Of a DNA stretch of 64,000 nucleotides, positions 1 through 14,247 are shown piece by piece. A program made the position numbers and the translations under genes. Within the stretch, counting starts at the first letter, position 1, and each line of letters begins with the position of its first letter. Origin of the DNA: Cruorifilaria tuberocauda (taxonomy: Eukaryota > Nematoda > Chromadorea > Rhabditida > Onchocercidae); the NCBI GenBank assembly GCA_013365365.1, contig JABVXU010000098.1:62001-126000 (forward strand), written 5' to 3'. Under the pieces are notes generated by a model that saw only the letters and a program-made list of their open reading frames with translations, was not told where the DNA came from and did not search any database.

Positions 1-182
1 GATTGTCAGTGTTTTTAGGCCTAGGTGTTGTACTTCTCTCTGTTTGGTTTTTTTGTTGGCTCACCTTATTTGGGCTTTAGGGATGAGAAGTAAAGTTATC
101 TTATGAGCGTACGATGTACCGCTCTTCAACGCTGGAAAATTTCATTAATTTGCAGGCAAATCAGGAGAGTTGGCTGATACAA
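1..182 (+). promoter_or_regulatory. 5' flank of rab-8 with probable trans-splice acceptor
   Basis: No coding exon was seen here. An AG acceptor preceded by a T-rich tract (TTAATTTGCAG, ending at 155) lies 27 bases before the rab-8 start codon. That spacing is typical of a nematode spliced-leader site, but it could also be the 3' end of an intron in the 5' UTR. Confidence 0.45.
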
Positions 183-1624
183 ATGGCCAAATCCTACGAT
201 TATCTCTTCAAGGTTGCTGCGATTTATAGATTTAATGTAGAGATCATTTAGTTATGTTTATGTGAGTTCTCAAATGACTATAGATAAATTCACCATTTTA
301 AAGGATGGACCGAATTTTGAAATAGCCATATTAAAGTATATGTTACCTATTAATATATTCTGTTTTTAAGCTGCTTCTTATTGGAGATTCTGGCGTGGGA
401 AAGACATGTGTGCTGTTTCGATTTTCCGACGATTCCTTCAATAATTCATTCATCTCTACAATTGGTAAATATTTCTCTATGCTTTTTATGAATTTATATT
501 AATATTGCGCTACAGTATTGATTAGTTAGAAGAGTGAGTATTTAAGGTATTGATTTCAAGATACGAACGATAGAACTGGATGGAAAGAAAATCAAACTGC
601 AAATATGGTAAGTTTTTCTTGTATTTCTTTAATGTTTAATCTATTCAGAATTCTTGTAAAGATTATTTATTTCAAAATGTAATTTCGATTTTATTTGAGT
701 TGCACACTCATCTTCATATCCTTTTTTTAATTCAAAACTTCTCTGTAATCTGTTTTTTTTAATCTGATGTACTGTGTGTAATTGAAAAGCAAGATCTGTT
801 GTTTCCATTCGAGTTTGATGTATGTTGGAATATTTTTTTCAGGGATACCGCTGGTCAGGAGCGTTTTCGAACGATTACGACTGCTTACTATCGAGGGGCT
901 ATGGTATAGTTGTACTTTTCCAAAATCTTAACATCTACAGCTTCATTTGCAATATTTCTGGTTAACACTTATTAAAAAACGGTGATTTGAAGGGAATTAT
1001 GCTGGTGTATGATATAACAAATGAGAAATCATTTGATAACATAAAAAATTGGATTCGAAATATTGAGGAACATGCATCCTCCGATGTGGATCGAATGATT
1101 ATCGGTAATAAATGCGATATTGAAGAAAGGAGACAGGTATCACGAGAGCGCGGTGAACAGGTTGGTTGATGTTGACCTTCTCGCACTGTTTAATAATCAT
1201 TTTGTTGAACGTTTCTGACTGAAGAAAGGTATTTGTACTTATGTCTTTAAGTGGTTAAAAATGCTCTACAGAAAAGCAATTTCGTGAATATTCCTACGAA
1301 GCTAATTATATGTATACTATATTCTCATGAGAAAAGAATTGTAAAGCATCAGCAGCATAAATGAAGTCAATACAACAACTGGCTCACTGTTATATGTTTG
1401 TATTGCAGCTGGCTATAGAATACGGTACAAAATTCATGGAAACATCGGCCAAAACCAATATTAATGTTGAAGAGGCGTTTTTCACTTTAGCACGAGACAT
1501 AAAATTGAAAACAGAACGTGCATCACATCAGAACACTACTCAAAATACTGGTCGAATAGCAGTCCACCAAACGCCGAGAAAAAATTCTTCACTCTTCTCG
1601 GGTTGGAGATGCTCACTTATCTAG
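183..1624 (+). CDS. rab-8: Rab8 small GTPase, complete, six exons
   Basis: Exons are 183-212, 371-464, 547-607, 843-903, 993-1160 and 1409-1624, all with GT-AG borders, giving 209 residues, the usual Rab8 length. The protein starts [20 protein letters not shown]. The P-loop GDSGVGKT is at about residues 15-22, WDTAGQ at 62-67, NKCD at 121-124 and ETSAK at 149-153. It ends in CSLI, a single-cysteine prenylation box of the Rab8 type. Known role of the family: a membrane GTPase that drives polarised post-Golgi secretion and ciliary or basolateral delivery. The effector region ([20 protein letters not shown]) is Rab8/Rab10-like, and the single-cysteine C-terminus favours Rab8. The start codon is set by the conserved N-terminus and the acceptor just upstream. 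All GTP-binding motifs are intact. The next gene converges on it. Confidence 0.96.
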
Positions 1625-2615
1625 TAGGAAGCTACTCTTTTGGTTTTTGTTATCACGTCTGCACTCGATGAGACAGTCATTGTTTTACTTATAGATGCGG
1701 GTCTTCACAGTGTATCTTTTGACGATGAAATCGTTCTAAAGCCGTATTTTTATGCTTTCAGATTTTAAATTTTTCGAAATCTTTAAATGGTAAGATGGTG
1801 TTATAGTTCCCTTTATTCTAGTATATTTGGATCGCATAATGCGTTAAAAGTACATTTCCCGCACTTTTTGGTCTCCTTAATTTTAACTCATGTTTGAACA
1901 ATTTTTTATTCTCATTCCGTCTTCCTTCTCCGTTTTAAATGTTATGTTTTAAAACAGTTCCTTATCGCAAATAGGAAAAATCGAGACCGTTTAGTCAAAC
2001 TGGAATATATTGTCGTAATCTTCCTTCTATAAGCTGTCGTTAGAATCAGCCCCTTTCAAATTATGGAGATTTATGTATTCAGGGTAATTTTTTTTACACA
2101 GAAGCCATTATTGCTAGTTGGAGGATAGAATCTGACAGTAAAGCAGACTATATATCTAGCACGGAAGTCAGGTCTTGAGCGGGCGTGTTGAAGATCGCGA
2201 AGAGCTAGGCATCGGTCAGAAGAATATCTCTGATTATTATGTGTACAAATATAGTAACCATTGCATTTCATTATTTATATTTTAACATAAGTTGTATCTG
2301 ATGTATAAACATTACTTCTAGATTTACTAATCGCTGGTATCTCGAAAATCTAACCATTTAATAATCTTCCCTCTTTCTTTTAGAACTTTTATGACGTTGG
2401 ACAGCAGAGATCCACTGCATGAAATTCTCTCAATTACCAGAAGGGAATATGAATGAAGTCTGAAGATTTAGCGTAGAATAAGAAATATATCATCCAAGCT
2501 ATATAACTAAATGGCTTTGGTAACCAAAAGTAGGAAAACCAGTGCAGTTTTGAGTCTTTAACGGTTATATTCATTCACAGACTGATGCTAAACTTCCAGT
2601 TTCCTCGTTGCTTTC

Positions 2616-2654
<39 letters not shown>

Positions 2655-3645
2655 TAAATCAGCATATACACAAATATATAACACAGAAGCGAGAAAACAT
2701 TCCATAACACCGAAAAAGTATGAAGAAAACAATTAGGAAATACAAAGACAATCACCCGTGGCAAGTTAGGTGGCATACTGCAGATAAATATAAGACTATC
2801 TATGTTGTGATTTCATTGTACAAAGAACTAAAAGGTGTGCGGATTCCTATTTTTCTCTGTATGTACAGGAGGACAGGATCTTTATCTGAAAATATATCTC
2901 TCGCCACTATATAATAAAATATAATAAAATACAACATACACATAAATGACGCCACTCTTTGCAAAACGATTCGCTAGGAGAAAATAAAATATTAAAAGAC
3001 GTAAAGAAATCGAAACCAAATTCTATTCTATTTTATGTAAAATAAGGGTTCTTAATTTTTTGTGCCACCGTTGTTTCAATGAATTGTATTATCACACAAA
3101 GTGTGGGCAAAGGATATCATGAATCAAATCGAAATCTTGGAGCTTTTAAAATTACAATCACATAATTCGGGAAATAAGTCACTGATTTATGACAAATCCA
3201 CAGTACGATGGGCTAAACTATGACCATTTCAAATTCCATTAGGAAAAGTTTCATAACCAAAAATTTGGAATCAGTTTAAATAAGCAAAATAATCCAGACT
3301 GAAATTCCTGAACCCCTCCAATTTCCGTACCTAAGTTATTGGATCCGAGAACAGAATTTGATGCCTCCTGCCCCTCGTTCAAATTAATCAAGGAAATAAC
3401 ACAGCAATGCAGATCAGAAGCAGACGGGCTATTACATACAACTGATTTTGTTTGTGGGACAACTGCATATCAGATATTAATATCTCAGAAGTCGACAATA
3501 TGGATCATTCATATTTAATTCATTCACCAACTAGGCTGTTACTTCAGAAATAAAGATAGTACATACCATAAAGCTTTTTAAAAGATATCAAAACGAACAG
3601 ACGGAAGACTTTACGAAATCGGCAGCCTATTGATCGATATCTTCA
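1625..3645. other. Convergent intergenic region, rab-8 and tropomodulin 3' ends
   Basis: This is 2 kb between two converging genes. It should hold both 3' UTRs. It contains an uninterrupted (TA)n run at 2621-2650 and AATAAA-type signals near 2910-2930. No exon-like conserved open frame was recognised. Confidence 0.6.
2621..2650. repeat. (TA)15 dinucleotide repeat
   Basis: This is a perfect alternating TA tract of about 30 bases in the convergent intergenic region. It is probably length-variable. No function is implied. Confidence 0.95.
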
Positions 3646-6600
3646 TCATTCTTGTGGTTCTTTACCTAGCCGTCGAAGTCGCACTGAAAACAGAAAATTT
3701 TAATTGATGAAGAAATACTTGAGTGCTGCACACAAAGGAGATTCCATATAGTTTTTTAACAGTGGCAATGAAACCAACGTCGTTCATAATTCCGTTCAAG
3801 GGCTTCCGAAACTCGGTGACGCGCTTCCATTGATTGAAAGGATACACCAACACGCAGCAATGATTCATTTTCCTCCACGGTAAGCATCATGTCCATTTCT
3901 ATTTGATTTCCTAACACGCTTGCTCGCTGAAAACAAAAAATTAAAAGGCCATAGTGTAAACTGATATAGTTCGATATATGTTAGGCTTTATTTTACTGCA
4001 CTTTGGTATGTAAACCATTAAAAAAAGAAAATGCCAATCAATCAGGAGTCATTAATAAAAAACCTAAAAAAAGAATTTCTGGAATGCGGAAGGAAAAAAA
4101 TACCTGATTTTCAGCATGAAATTCAGTGAGATTTTGGGTGACAAGTGTAGCACGTAGTAATTTTGCCAGCAATTCCGGTGTTACGAAATTCGATTCAATA
4201 TTCAAAACACGTAGTGATGGCGACGTTTCTAATAGTTCAACCAAACCCTAAGATTATTTATATTCAACCAGAATCCATATTATTAGTTGTCTTTTTTTTC
4301 AAAAATGAATGTAAGATCCACTCTAAAAGATTAGAGAATATTGGCCATTAATGCATTGGAAAATGGATTATTTTTGCACATGAAAAAATTATTAGAAGTA
4401 AGAATAGGATGAAAAATGATGAAAGTCTAAATGTTGAAAGGAATTGATTTCTAATCTACTTTAACTTTAGACTGTTAACAGCATTTTCATTACTATATTT
4501 CATCAATATATATGACACATTGATCTGCAGAGTTAAGCAGTAGCCGTGTAAACTGACAAGGGTTACATTATTTTACACCATCATTTATCGCTATTATATT
4601 GCTTCCACTGAAAAATATCGTAAACTAAAACGTAAGCATACTGGAGAAAAAGCGGTGCACTTACTCTAGCTTCTTGATCAGAGATAGCAGTATTGGCCAA
4701 CGATAGCTTTTTAATGTGCTTGCTAGCACAGGATGCTTTAATAAGGGCTTTGATACGCTCTTTTGATATTCGCTTCATATTGTTGATATTTATTTCAGTT
4801 ACCATCTCATCGTCTGCTTCAAGTTTTCTGTAAAATAAAATTCTTATTTACACATGAACTTATGAATAAAACTTTCAAATACCTGCATCATGGAAGATTC
4901 AAACTTCTCAAATGTTAAAGAACCAATTCGTTCAACCTACTTGATACATTCATCAACATCAGTTTCATTTTCTGGTTCTTCTGGAAGAATTTTTGCTTCG
5001 GAAGCCCTAACAACACCACTAAATGTAGTTCCTGTTGTTTCATCCTGACCTTTACCCTGCAGTACAAACGAAAAAACAGTATCATCTGAAGAAATTATTG
5101 GAAAAGTCCAAAGAAAACAGCATGGAAAAACAGAAAATTAGCTTCCAAATATAAGTTTCCAATTTTTTTGATAAATAAATACAACTTTTGTAAACAAGCA
5201 ATATTCATTTAAGCTTTCGTACCGATCATTAACATAAATCATTGGATAGGCTTCAAGATTGAAACCTTAAAAAGCAAATGTAAGAAAATTATCTTCTTTA
5301 CAAAACCTACAAGTCGACTGGTAATTTTAGCATTAAGAACATGGACTGCAAGTATCAGCAGTGAAAAATCTCAGCGTTGAATCTAATAAGAATAAGATTA
5401 ATTACGATTTATCTTACTTGTAACTTATAACCCTGATTAATGATTCACTGATTTATAAGTTCTGAGCGAACATAAATGAAAGATTCTCAGGCTATGATAA
5501 AATATTTGTTAGATAATGCAATGACTCATAATTTAACAAAAAATAATAGCATAAAAGACCTTCAATGCATTGTAATACTGAGATTGGTTGAGCAAGTTGT
5601 GCATTCCAAGAATACCAGCTAAATCAACGAGATCCTTTTCGGGTGCCTCCTGCAGTGCTTCATTCAAATCGTCCTCATCATCATCCAAATCCAGTTCTAT
5701 TGGCATTTCCATTTCACCGGACTTCTTATCATTACTCTCTTTCGGTTCATAAATTTTTCCTAAAACAAAATAAAATTTCAATCTTTTACAGCAATAACTG
5801 CCTAGAGAAAAAGAAAACAAATTTCGAGTTACACCTGGATTTACCGATGGAGAGCAAAAGTTATGTGGCTGGAATGAGGTTTTTTAAAAATGGTGATTTT
5901 TTTTCATTAGCCAGTATTACAAACATTTTTTTCACTGATTGACTTTCAAAAAAATCCATGAGCACTTCGTTATTTAAATTTAAAGCAGTCTGTAATTAGT
6001 AGAGATGTTATCGTTCACTTCAATAACTAACCTCGTTTAATTCCCGGGCTAAAGGGAACCCATTCCTCCCAGTCTTCTTCTTGTTTTGCGCTCTCTTCGA
6101 GGAACAGCAACAGTTTATCCCTTTGGTAAGGCCCAGTTGGTTGCTTACTGGTTTGATTCCGACATCGCTGTGATGGTGGTAATAAGGAATTCTAAAGACA
6201 GTGGTTTCAAAAAATACAAATACACTTTAAACAAATTATCTTATGTTGCCTGCGGAAATTTACTGGATCAAACAGCAGAAACAAATGAACTATGGAAAAT
6301 TCATGATGAGCCACTAAGCTTATTAGGTAAAACAGTTATTTTGGTTGCACAAGTCATGCTACACAGACACAGAATAACTTTCCTTTCAGAAATCGAAGAA
6401 ATGAATTAAACCAAAACAGGACAACAGCTTACATCAGGATCGAAGTCACTATTGAGATCCTCGAGTTCTTCGGGCGATAATTTGGACAGTAGCCCTTCCA
6501 AGTCAGCATCATCTAAATCTCGCAATTCTTTGCCAAAGATTTTCGGTGCGGCAGTTCCAACCTTAGTACGAGCTGCCGGTGCAATTATTCTAGTTTCTTC

Positions 6601-7013
6601 CGAATAATAACTGAAAACATTCGGTAGTATTTTATAAAAGAGGCATTAAAGATAAACGGTTTCTAAGGAAACAGTCAGCATCAACACGATACAGGAAGAA
6701 AACGCACGTAGATCTAAAATACTGAATTCTCCGGTCGATTAGATGAAAAATGTACACAATTAAAAAGCATCCGTATACTTGCAATTTTGAGAAGAAGATA
6801 GTAAATCCCCAAAAATAATTTCGAGATTCTAATAAGATGAGTAGAATCCCTCTTAGCTATTCCGCTCTCAGCGCAAAAAGAGCATTATAATTCTCGTTAA
6901 ATGTACTGATTGAAATCTACAATAATTGTTTTGAAATCATTTCAAAATTCATATGGGAAAGAAGAAATAAGTTAAAAGTGAGCTAAAATAACTTACTTAC
7001 TGCTACCGCTCAT
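3646..7013 (-). CDS. unc-94: Tropomodulin, complete, nine exons
   Basis: Exons in transcription order are 7013-6997, 6610-6433, 6191-6032, 5759-5560, 5056-4941, 4827-4665, 4247-4104, 3926-3779 and 3683-3646, totalling 387 residues, the normal tropomodulin length. The first 100 residues carry the tropomyosin- and actin-binding N-terminus, including DLDDADLEGLLSKLSPEELE and later EEDWEEWVPFSPGIKRGK. An acidic stretch (ELDLDDDEDD) and DLAGILGMHN follow. The C-terminal half is the leucine-rich repeat fold, with LNIESNFVTPELLAKLL and a conserved GNQIEMDM. The family caps actin pointed ends in muscle and cortical actin. It is a true tropomodulin rather than leiomodin, because no proline-rich or WH2 extension follows; it ends at GKEPQE. 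A probable leader acceptor lies at 7078-7079. Nematode orthologue name: unc-94 (tmd-1). Confidence 0.95.
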
Positions 7014-10000
7014 TATTGTTGAAAGGAGGAGGAATGCGATGAAGCTATTCCACGCAGATCACGATCACCAGAGTATCCTGAAATTTTGAACGCAATGAAA
7101 ACTAATAATGTTTAAGGGAATGGAAAGGGCGAATAACAGCTATGCAAAAAAGTTGCGCGATATAAACAGTACTCACAGCAGCTAGAATACCTATTGCAAT
7201 CCGTATGCAGTGATGCATGAATTACAACAGCATGTACCGATCAACACGTTGAATATGGCGGACGGTTCACGTGCACTCTGCGTGAAGCCATGTAAAAGGA
7301 AAAATCCGAAAGAATAATGAATATAAGGGAGAGGAGAAGTGTAGACCCGATGTTACCTGCTTTAGGGAAGAGGCCATGGGAGGGGATCTCGAGAGCTCTT
7401 CTCTAGCTCAGAGTAGGAGGCTTAACAGAACCTAAGGCCCGTCTACACAGAGAACATTAAATTCAAAGGCCTGCACGGTATATTCACCCTAAAATGACCA
7501 CCGATACACTACTAATCAATAATGCGGCTAGTGCTACAACCATCGTAATTCCACCAGCTGCTCCAGCAGTGATGCTATCACTGCATCTTCTCGTCTTGCG
7601 ACAGTTCAATAACAACAACAACATCACGTTCCTCCCATCGACGAGGAAGTGAGGAAGATAGAGATTTGGCACGCGGCCAACTTGTAAAATGCAGCGCGAC
7701 ATTTCTGCTACGTGTAGTATGTTGCAATTTCATTGCAGCGGAACGACAATGTACTTTCTTTGCAATGGAAAAGTTGGAAGGAGACTTTAATGCAAATGGA
7801 AGAAATTTGAGAGTACCGGGAATTCCTATATCTCAATAGGTGTAAAATGGAGGATTTTGTTTTTGCTAAGAAGTGATATATTATCAACTGAGATTCGAAT
7901 AATTTTCACTTAAAAAAAGCTCTCAATTACTTTTCTTCACTTGTTCTTTTCTCCTTTTACAAGAAAAATACCGAATGTTTGTCAGGATATTCGATATTTT
8001 CTGGGAAAAGCGGCTAATTCATACGAATATATCAAAAGTAGTTCTACTGATGATACATGTATCGTGTTTTAATGTATTTCACAGTGATACACTTTATTTC
8101 AATTTCTCTATTGCACTTTTTTAGACAGAGAAGAAAATTGATCTTTGACATATGTTGGCATTTGATTATCTTTCCATTAATTTCATATAAATAAATTGAT
8201 GAATATGAGAAATATTGGAGGAGTAAAGCAGGTCTCCCAGTATGATATTTCTTGATATTTCTGGTCGTACTGGCGACCGCTTATCTATCAGTCGATTGAT
8301 CTGAATATTTGGTAAGGATGCATTTGAGTGATCCTTCAATGATTAGATAATAACAAACTGAAATGATCTCAATAAAAAATTTTGTCTGTATCTCTACCGA
8401 TACGTTAATGAATAATGTAAATGGCGATACATAATTTGACAAACTAGCGAAGTGCTTCTAATATGGTTGTTTTTGAACTGACAGGTTCTTTTAAGCAGTT
8501 GTTCATAACTTTCAAGATTTGCCGGAACATCTTAAATTACAGGATCGTTTTGAGCTATGAACAAATGCATGTGATTAAAAACCTTGTCCACTTCTTTCAC
8601 TCTTGCTTATTGCTTTTTTAACATTTCCAGTTAAATGGTATTTTTAGATGATCGCTTTTCAACAATTCCACGATTCTCTTACTTGGAATCTTCATATCAA
8701 CTATCAGTTGAAAAGTGGATCAGCTAGTTGATTCAACCCACGTGCGTAAGTAATGTTAATGTGTCTGATTAACAAGTTTGCAGAAAAGTTATATTCAGTT
8801 TATTTGTTTTCTTATCCATTCCATCCTATTCTAAACTGATGTATATTTATGAAGTTCAGTTTTTGAATCTGCACTCGAATGCATTTACTAGATGTGAACA
8901 TTCATCAAAATTTGCAACCTTCACAGAATTATAGGAGGAGTTCAAGCTGAAACTAAACATTTTGTCATTTTCCATGCTTCGAATGTAATATCTAGATATC
9001 GGAGTAATAGTTTTAACTTAGCCAGTTTTTTGGAATCCCATATATTTCCATATTTAACAGGAAATCAACAGTAATTGAAACAATTTTCCGCGAAACTTTT
9101 GAAGTAGAAAAGTTATCCTTATCTCTTCTTCTCTCTCTATCTCTGAGGAAAATTTGCTGATTACATTTCGTATGCTGCAACTTCCATAAACTTCGTCACA
9201 CTCTTACATCGTAGTCATTTTTCGCATTTTATCTACATAAAATTTTCAATTATTTCTGCTTTTCTATGTAATGAAATTTTTGCAGGTCGTATTAACTTCA
9301 TATCATCACGTTCCTTTATAAATTATTACTTCCACAAATTTCTGACATTAATAATGCCAGAGTGATTCAAATAATTGGTGATTGCGGATAATATTTTGAA
9401 AATTCTAACTATGAAATTCTTTAGGAAATAAAATATCAAGAAAATCACGAATCAAGAATAGTTGATTACCAAGAATCATGAAATATCAAGAACAATGAAA
9501 ATAAAATATCAAGAAAAGACCAGAAAATGATTTTTCTTGAAGTATTTAATTAATTTAGAATTGTAGGATTCTAAGTATTATCTCGAAAAAAAAAAAAGGA
9601 GAAAGGTATATTTTTTCAGAAGGTAAACAGGAGAGACAGATCTTTTTTGTTCTGCCATTTCTTGTTATGAATGTAATAAATCTGTTTGCTTCAAGTGACT
9701 TTATTTTATGAGAAGGGAATATTTTGTTCAATCAATCTAATTGGTCGACCTGTACAGAAAAAAAAATCACTGAAAACATGAGGACTAAACGAGTGAAATG
9801 AGAACTTGGAATTTGATATACTTTTTATACTTGCAGAATGAATTGTATAATTTCTAACAAGTAGGAAGTGGTTTGATTTGACAATTTCTGCACGTCTTAA
9901 TTATCTTGCGAACAGCTGATCTGCATTAAAAATGCTGTAAATATGAATAAGGGCTGCTAGCATATCATATTTCTTATCTGTTATATACCTTAAGATATAT

Positions 10001-13000
10001 CTGTCCTACTATCATATTTCTTTTAACATATTAGTATAAAGAATTCTCCACGCGATAAGAATCATTTTCGGGAGATAACATCAAAAATGTTTGTTAAATG
10101 AATTGACGAGAGTGTACGTTTCGTTTTGTTGTATGATAATTGATTTGGTTGATACCAGAGAACATTATATCAATGGCAATCGAAAGAAGTATTTCACAAT
10201 GGGTATTCTACTCGAGAAAAAATGATCAAATTTAGAAATGTGATGGTTTTTCATTCAGAATGATGGAGCATGTCTATCGCAAAACATCTTAATAAGGGCA
10301 GGTTATTTTCCAATGGAAAAAGCTTTTAGGAAATCTCTAATTAAAACTTGTCTTTTCGAAATTGAAAATTACCGAGAGTTGTCTGCTCACCTTATGTCGC
10401 TCATCCTCTACTCGGTACAGATACAGGGCGGGGAATGAAGAAGATACAGGTAAACAAGTGTATAAATACACCAGACACTGTTGGAAGAAGGGTATAACTG
10501 TCACGTCAAATCTATGGTTACAATGGTGTCGTTAGGCACAAGCTGTGTACCGGATTTTAACAGTCTCATCTTTAACTTTATTTTCCAGCGACAGTTATAA
10601 CCTATTTGGGTTATCCGGAATTTCGGGATTCACAATTTTTTCCCCCAAAAATCCGATATTCCCGTCAATTCGTTGTTATGAATATACAATATCATTTAAT
10701 TTTATGAAACTCTATTATTAACTACAATATATTTAAATATTGTTAGCGTGAAAAGAAACTGGATAAAGAAAGTGTTGAGAACGTTGAAATAAAAAGATAT
10801 AATCCACTGTCTAATACTTATGCAATGAAGGATAGTGGGAAATGAAGCATTGTTGAATATGCTATCCTAGAAATCGATGGGAAGGGAGGGTTAGCTGAAT
10901 GGCGATCGGTGCTTGTTCCTTCCATAAGTCCATTCCCACAATCGCCATTCCTTTCTTCATCTCATTATGGACGCTTCCTTTCCACTCTGATTTCCAGCTG
11001 ATTTCAATATATTCACGAATCTTTGTTAACATTTTCCTCGCTAATAAACTGAATTTTAATGCGTTATGTTTTTGGCCTAATATAATTATATCATCATCTC
11101 AGTCATAACCTGATTCTTTTTCAATTTCTCTTTTTGGAAATCGAATTATTACATGTTTTTCATTTGCATAACATCTGCATATTAGATGTAATAGGCATGT
11201 AGAAACTTGAAACTAACAGTCGTCAACTTCCAGGTAGGCCTAATCATTTTACACATTGAGTAGACTTACTTAGCTTTGTTCTAAATGAAGTTAGAATTGT
11301 ATTATAGATTTAGTGTGTATCTATTAGGGTTATTAACCACAAGTAAGATGTTAAATATTTCAAGATTATGGTAGAATAGGCATGTTATTCACATTATCTC
11401 GGAGGAATTTTATCCGTGATTTATTTTTTAGTGTCAAAGAGCGTCTCCTTCATGGCATCCATTAGAAATTAGAATACTCTCACTGTAAATACAGTCAGAT
11501 GAAAATCAGGAAAATCCTCTATACTGAACCGACTGAGTCCATCGAAATTAACAGAAGTTTACTTATAGTGTAAAGAATCTCGCAGCCCAGTTGACGTGAT
11601 CCGGTACGAAATGGTGTCACTATGATACATATAAACACACGTACACACATACATACACACATACACATACACCGGTGTAGCAGTGCAAGAGGATGAGAAG
11701 TAAATGTTCTCGTATGAAGTTGTATTAAGAGGCAGAGGTGGATTTTAATTTGAATAAAATAAATTGTGCAGGTTGGTAATAATAATGCATTGATTGCTGA
11801 AGGCGATGATGATGATGATAATGATGATGGAGATGGTGATGAATTTGTTTATTTTGAGAAGGGAAAGGGTAGTAGCATTTTACACCGTCTTCTTTTAATT
11901 ATTCTCCTCTTAACAAGAATCATTTCATGTTTCAAAATAAAATTTCATTTTGCGGGGCCATCTCCTTCATTCTTTCAACCTTGACCCTATCTACTTGCCA
12001 ACTGAAACCTTTCCCTCTAGTAATTTTGCCTATCTTCTTTTATGCTTTTAGCATTTAATTGTTGATTGAATAGGGAAGGTTTGATTTGAGAGTTAATTGC
12101 TTAGAAATGGTTTCTACTAAGTTATATCAATAAGCTAATTCCACTGTTTCGCTTCCTGAAACATTCTTTGTATAATATACTGCTCTTAAACTAAAAATGG
12201 AACTTTTGAATTTTTGTTATGAATTGAATGTACAGTCAGTCTAAGATCAGAGGTTTTTTTGACCACTTAGTGTTATTCATTCAGTAACTATGATGACTTT
12301 AAAAAATTTTTTCCTTACCTCGTCAATTAACGAAGATTCTGATTGTTGTAAATGTTATTGCATCATTTCTTTGTTGATAAGTTTACCTTAAGAAAATGAT
12401 ATATTGATATTTCACGGACATAAATATATTAATATTTTCTACTGCCTTCTGGTATTCTTTCTGGATAATTTGCTCTGGAATATTTTCTTTCTCTGGTGTG
12501 GAAATTCCGGAAAGAATGACTTTTTAGCTTGCTCCATTTTCCCTTTTTGCGTTCTCATTTCGCTAACCAATTTCAATGGCATAGTAGAATTTTTAATTGT
12601 CGCTATTATATTCTATTCAAACTTGTCTCATTTGAAATTTATTCCGACTTGAAACCGAATGTCTTGGAATTGAATATTTCCTTATGAGACATTTTCCCAT
12701 TTTTTTTCCGTTTCAGTGTTTTTGGTGGGGTTGAAACTGTTTTTTAGTTTGTCTTGGAAATTCTATTTTTGTTTTGGAAATTTAATAGAGATTATATCGG
12801 TTTTGAGATTCAACTGATTATTATTGGCTTCATCAGGATTGATCAAGCAAATTTCTTTCATCTTCAAAACAAATTTACTATTTTTTATATATCTTTCTTT
12901 TTATTATCCAACACAAACAAATGATTAACCTTACTTATTTAGTAATCATTAAAACAGACCTTTATTTCGAAAATGAAATGAAAGAAATAAAAAATAAGAA

Positions 13001-14247
13001 ATAAGAAAATGAAAGAAAAAAAAAGAAATAAAGACTATTCACTTCCCTTTCTCTGTTCATTTATTTAGAATTTTCAGCAAATAACTTATGTCTCATGAAG
13101 AATATTAAAAAAAAAATAATTTATATATTTTACATTTCCATATTCTTAAAAATATCAGAAGTGTTGCAATTTTACATTTATTAATATCATTATTTTCACT
13201 CTTTATGAAATTATAGACAGTCTATTCATTAATAGATTTGTTGACTATTTGGTCACTTTACACTGCTCTATTAAATTATTATATTTCACCGCAATAACCA
13301 ATTATTGATGTATAATAATATCAAGAGAAAGGGAATAAAAGAGGAAACGATCGAAGGCTATTTCTATAGATTTCCTGAAATATTTTTTATTTATCGTACA
13401 CGAAATATTTCAGACAAATTTTATTTGTAGGTGTCTCATGCAACGGAAATGATGAAATTTCGATTTTACGACAAAGAATTCGAATCATTAGAAAAATAAG
13501 AACGACTGTATTCTGATTACGATCTGGATTTGCCATATCGATTTGTGTTTCCACGATCTTATTTCTTTAGTTTCGGCGAACTCTGTTTTGTGGGAGTTCT
13601 GGCATTATTTTTTATTTTAAAATCATTCTGCTATTATAAAGTGATTAAATTAATCCTTCATGGTATAATGTATTGAAGAAGTAAAAGGATCATGAGAGAG
13701 TAATATTCATATTTATACTTTCTCTCATATAAAATATTATCATGATGTATGCTAGGTGATGAAAGAAGTGCATCACAAAATTGGTTATCAGGGTCGTGTC
13801 GTCTACATTACTTTTATTCTTATCGTGATTTATCTAACTGATATTTCATTTCCTTTACTTCAACCAATACCCGTATCCGTACCCGCAACAATTCTGTAAC
13901 TGCTAATTTCGTCCTTCACACGTTGTCATTCTTGACCTAGAACTCCCCCGCCCCTTCTTTCTCCCAATACGTTCCTTTTGACATATCTCACCATTACCCA
14001 GCAATCCTACACCTTGACAGTTTGTTCTAAAATTTATTCTCATTACCAACTGCTCCGACTCGTACTATCATCATTCTATTCTACCACTACTGCTTTCATT
14101 GATATTATCATATTATACTGTTCTTCATTCTTCTATTCCCTTTATCATTTTCAGTCTAAATTTGAACAATTTAAAAGGCTTTGGATATAAATTTCAACTC
14201 AGTTGAATCCTATTGTAATTGTCCAGGCTACAAATTTAATTTCTAAG
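7014..14247. promoter_or_regulatory. Long divergent intergenic region, tropomodulin and neurabin 5' flanks
   Basis: This is 7.2 kb between divergent genes and should contain both promoters. A GC-richer patch at roughly 7240-7720 sits next to the tropomodulin start. A CA-rich imperfect repeat lies at 11635-11672 and a GAT-rich run at 11806-11842. The remainder is AT-rich, with no conserved coding pattern on either strand. The open frames here are short, hydrophobic or repeat-derived and were not accepted. A probable acceptor (TTGTCCAG, ending about 14226) lies 21 bases before the neurabin start codon. Confidence 0.5.
11635..11672. repeat. Imperfect (CA)n/ACATACAC repeat
   Basis: This is a short CA-rich tandem tract (acacgtacacacatacatac and on) in the tropomodulin-neurabin gap. 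It is a simple repeat with no other feature attached. Confidence 0.8.

Noticed and set aside
6086..6409. 107-codon plus-strand frame
   Set aside because: It overlaps the tropomodulin exon 6032-6191 on the other strand and has no support of its own.
7484..7702. 72-codon minus-strand frame with a hydrophobic C-terminal segment
   Set aside because: It has no family resemblance or splice support and overlaps the GC-rich tropomodulin upstream region; it is probably a chance frame.
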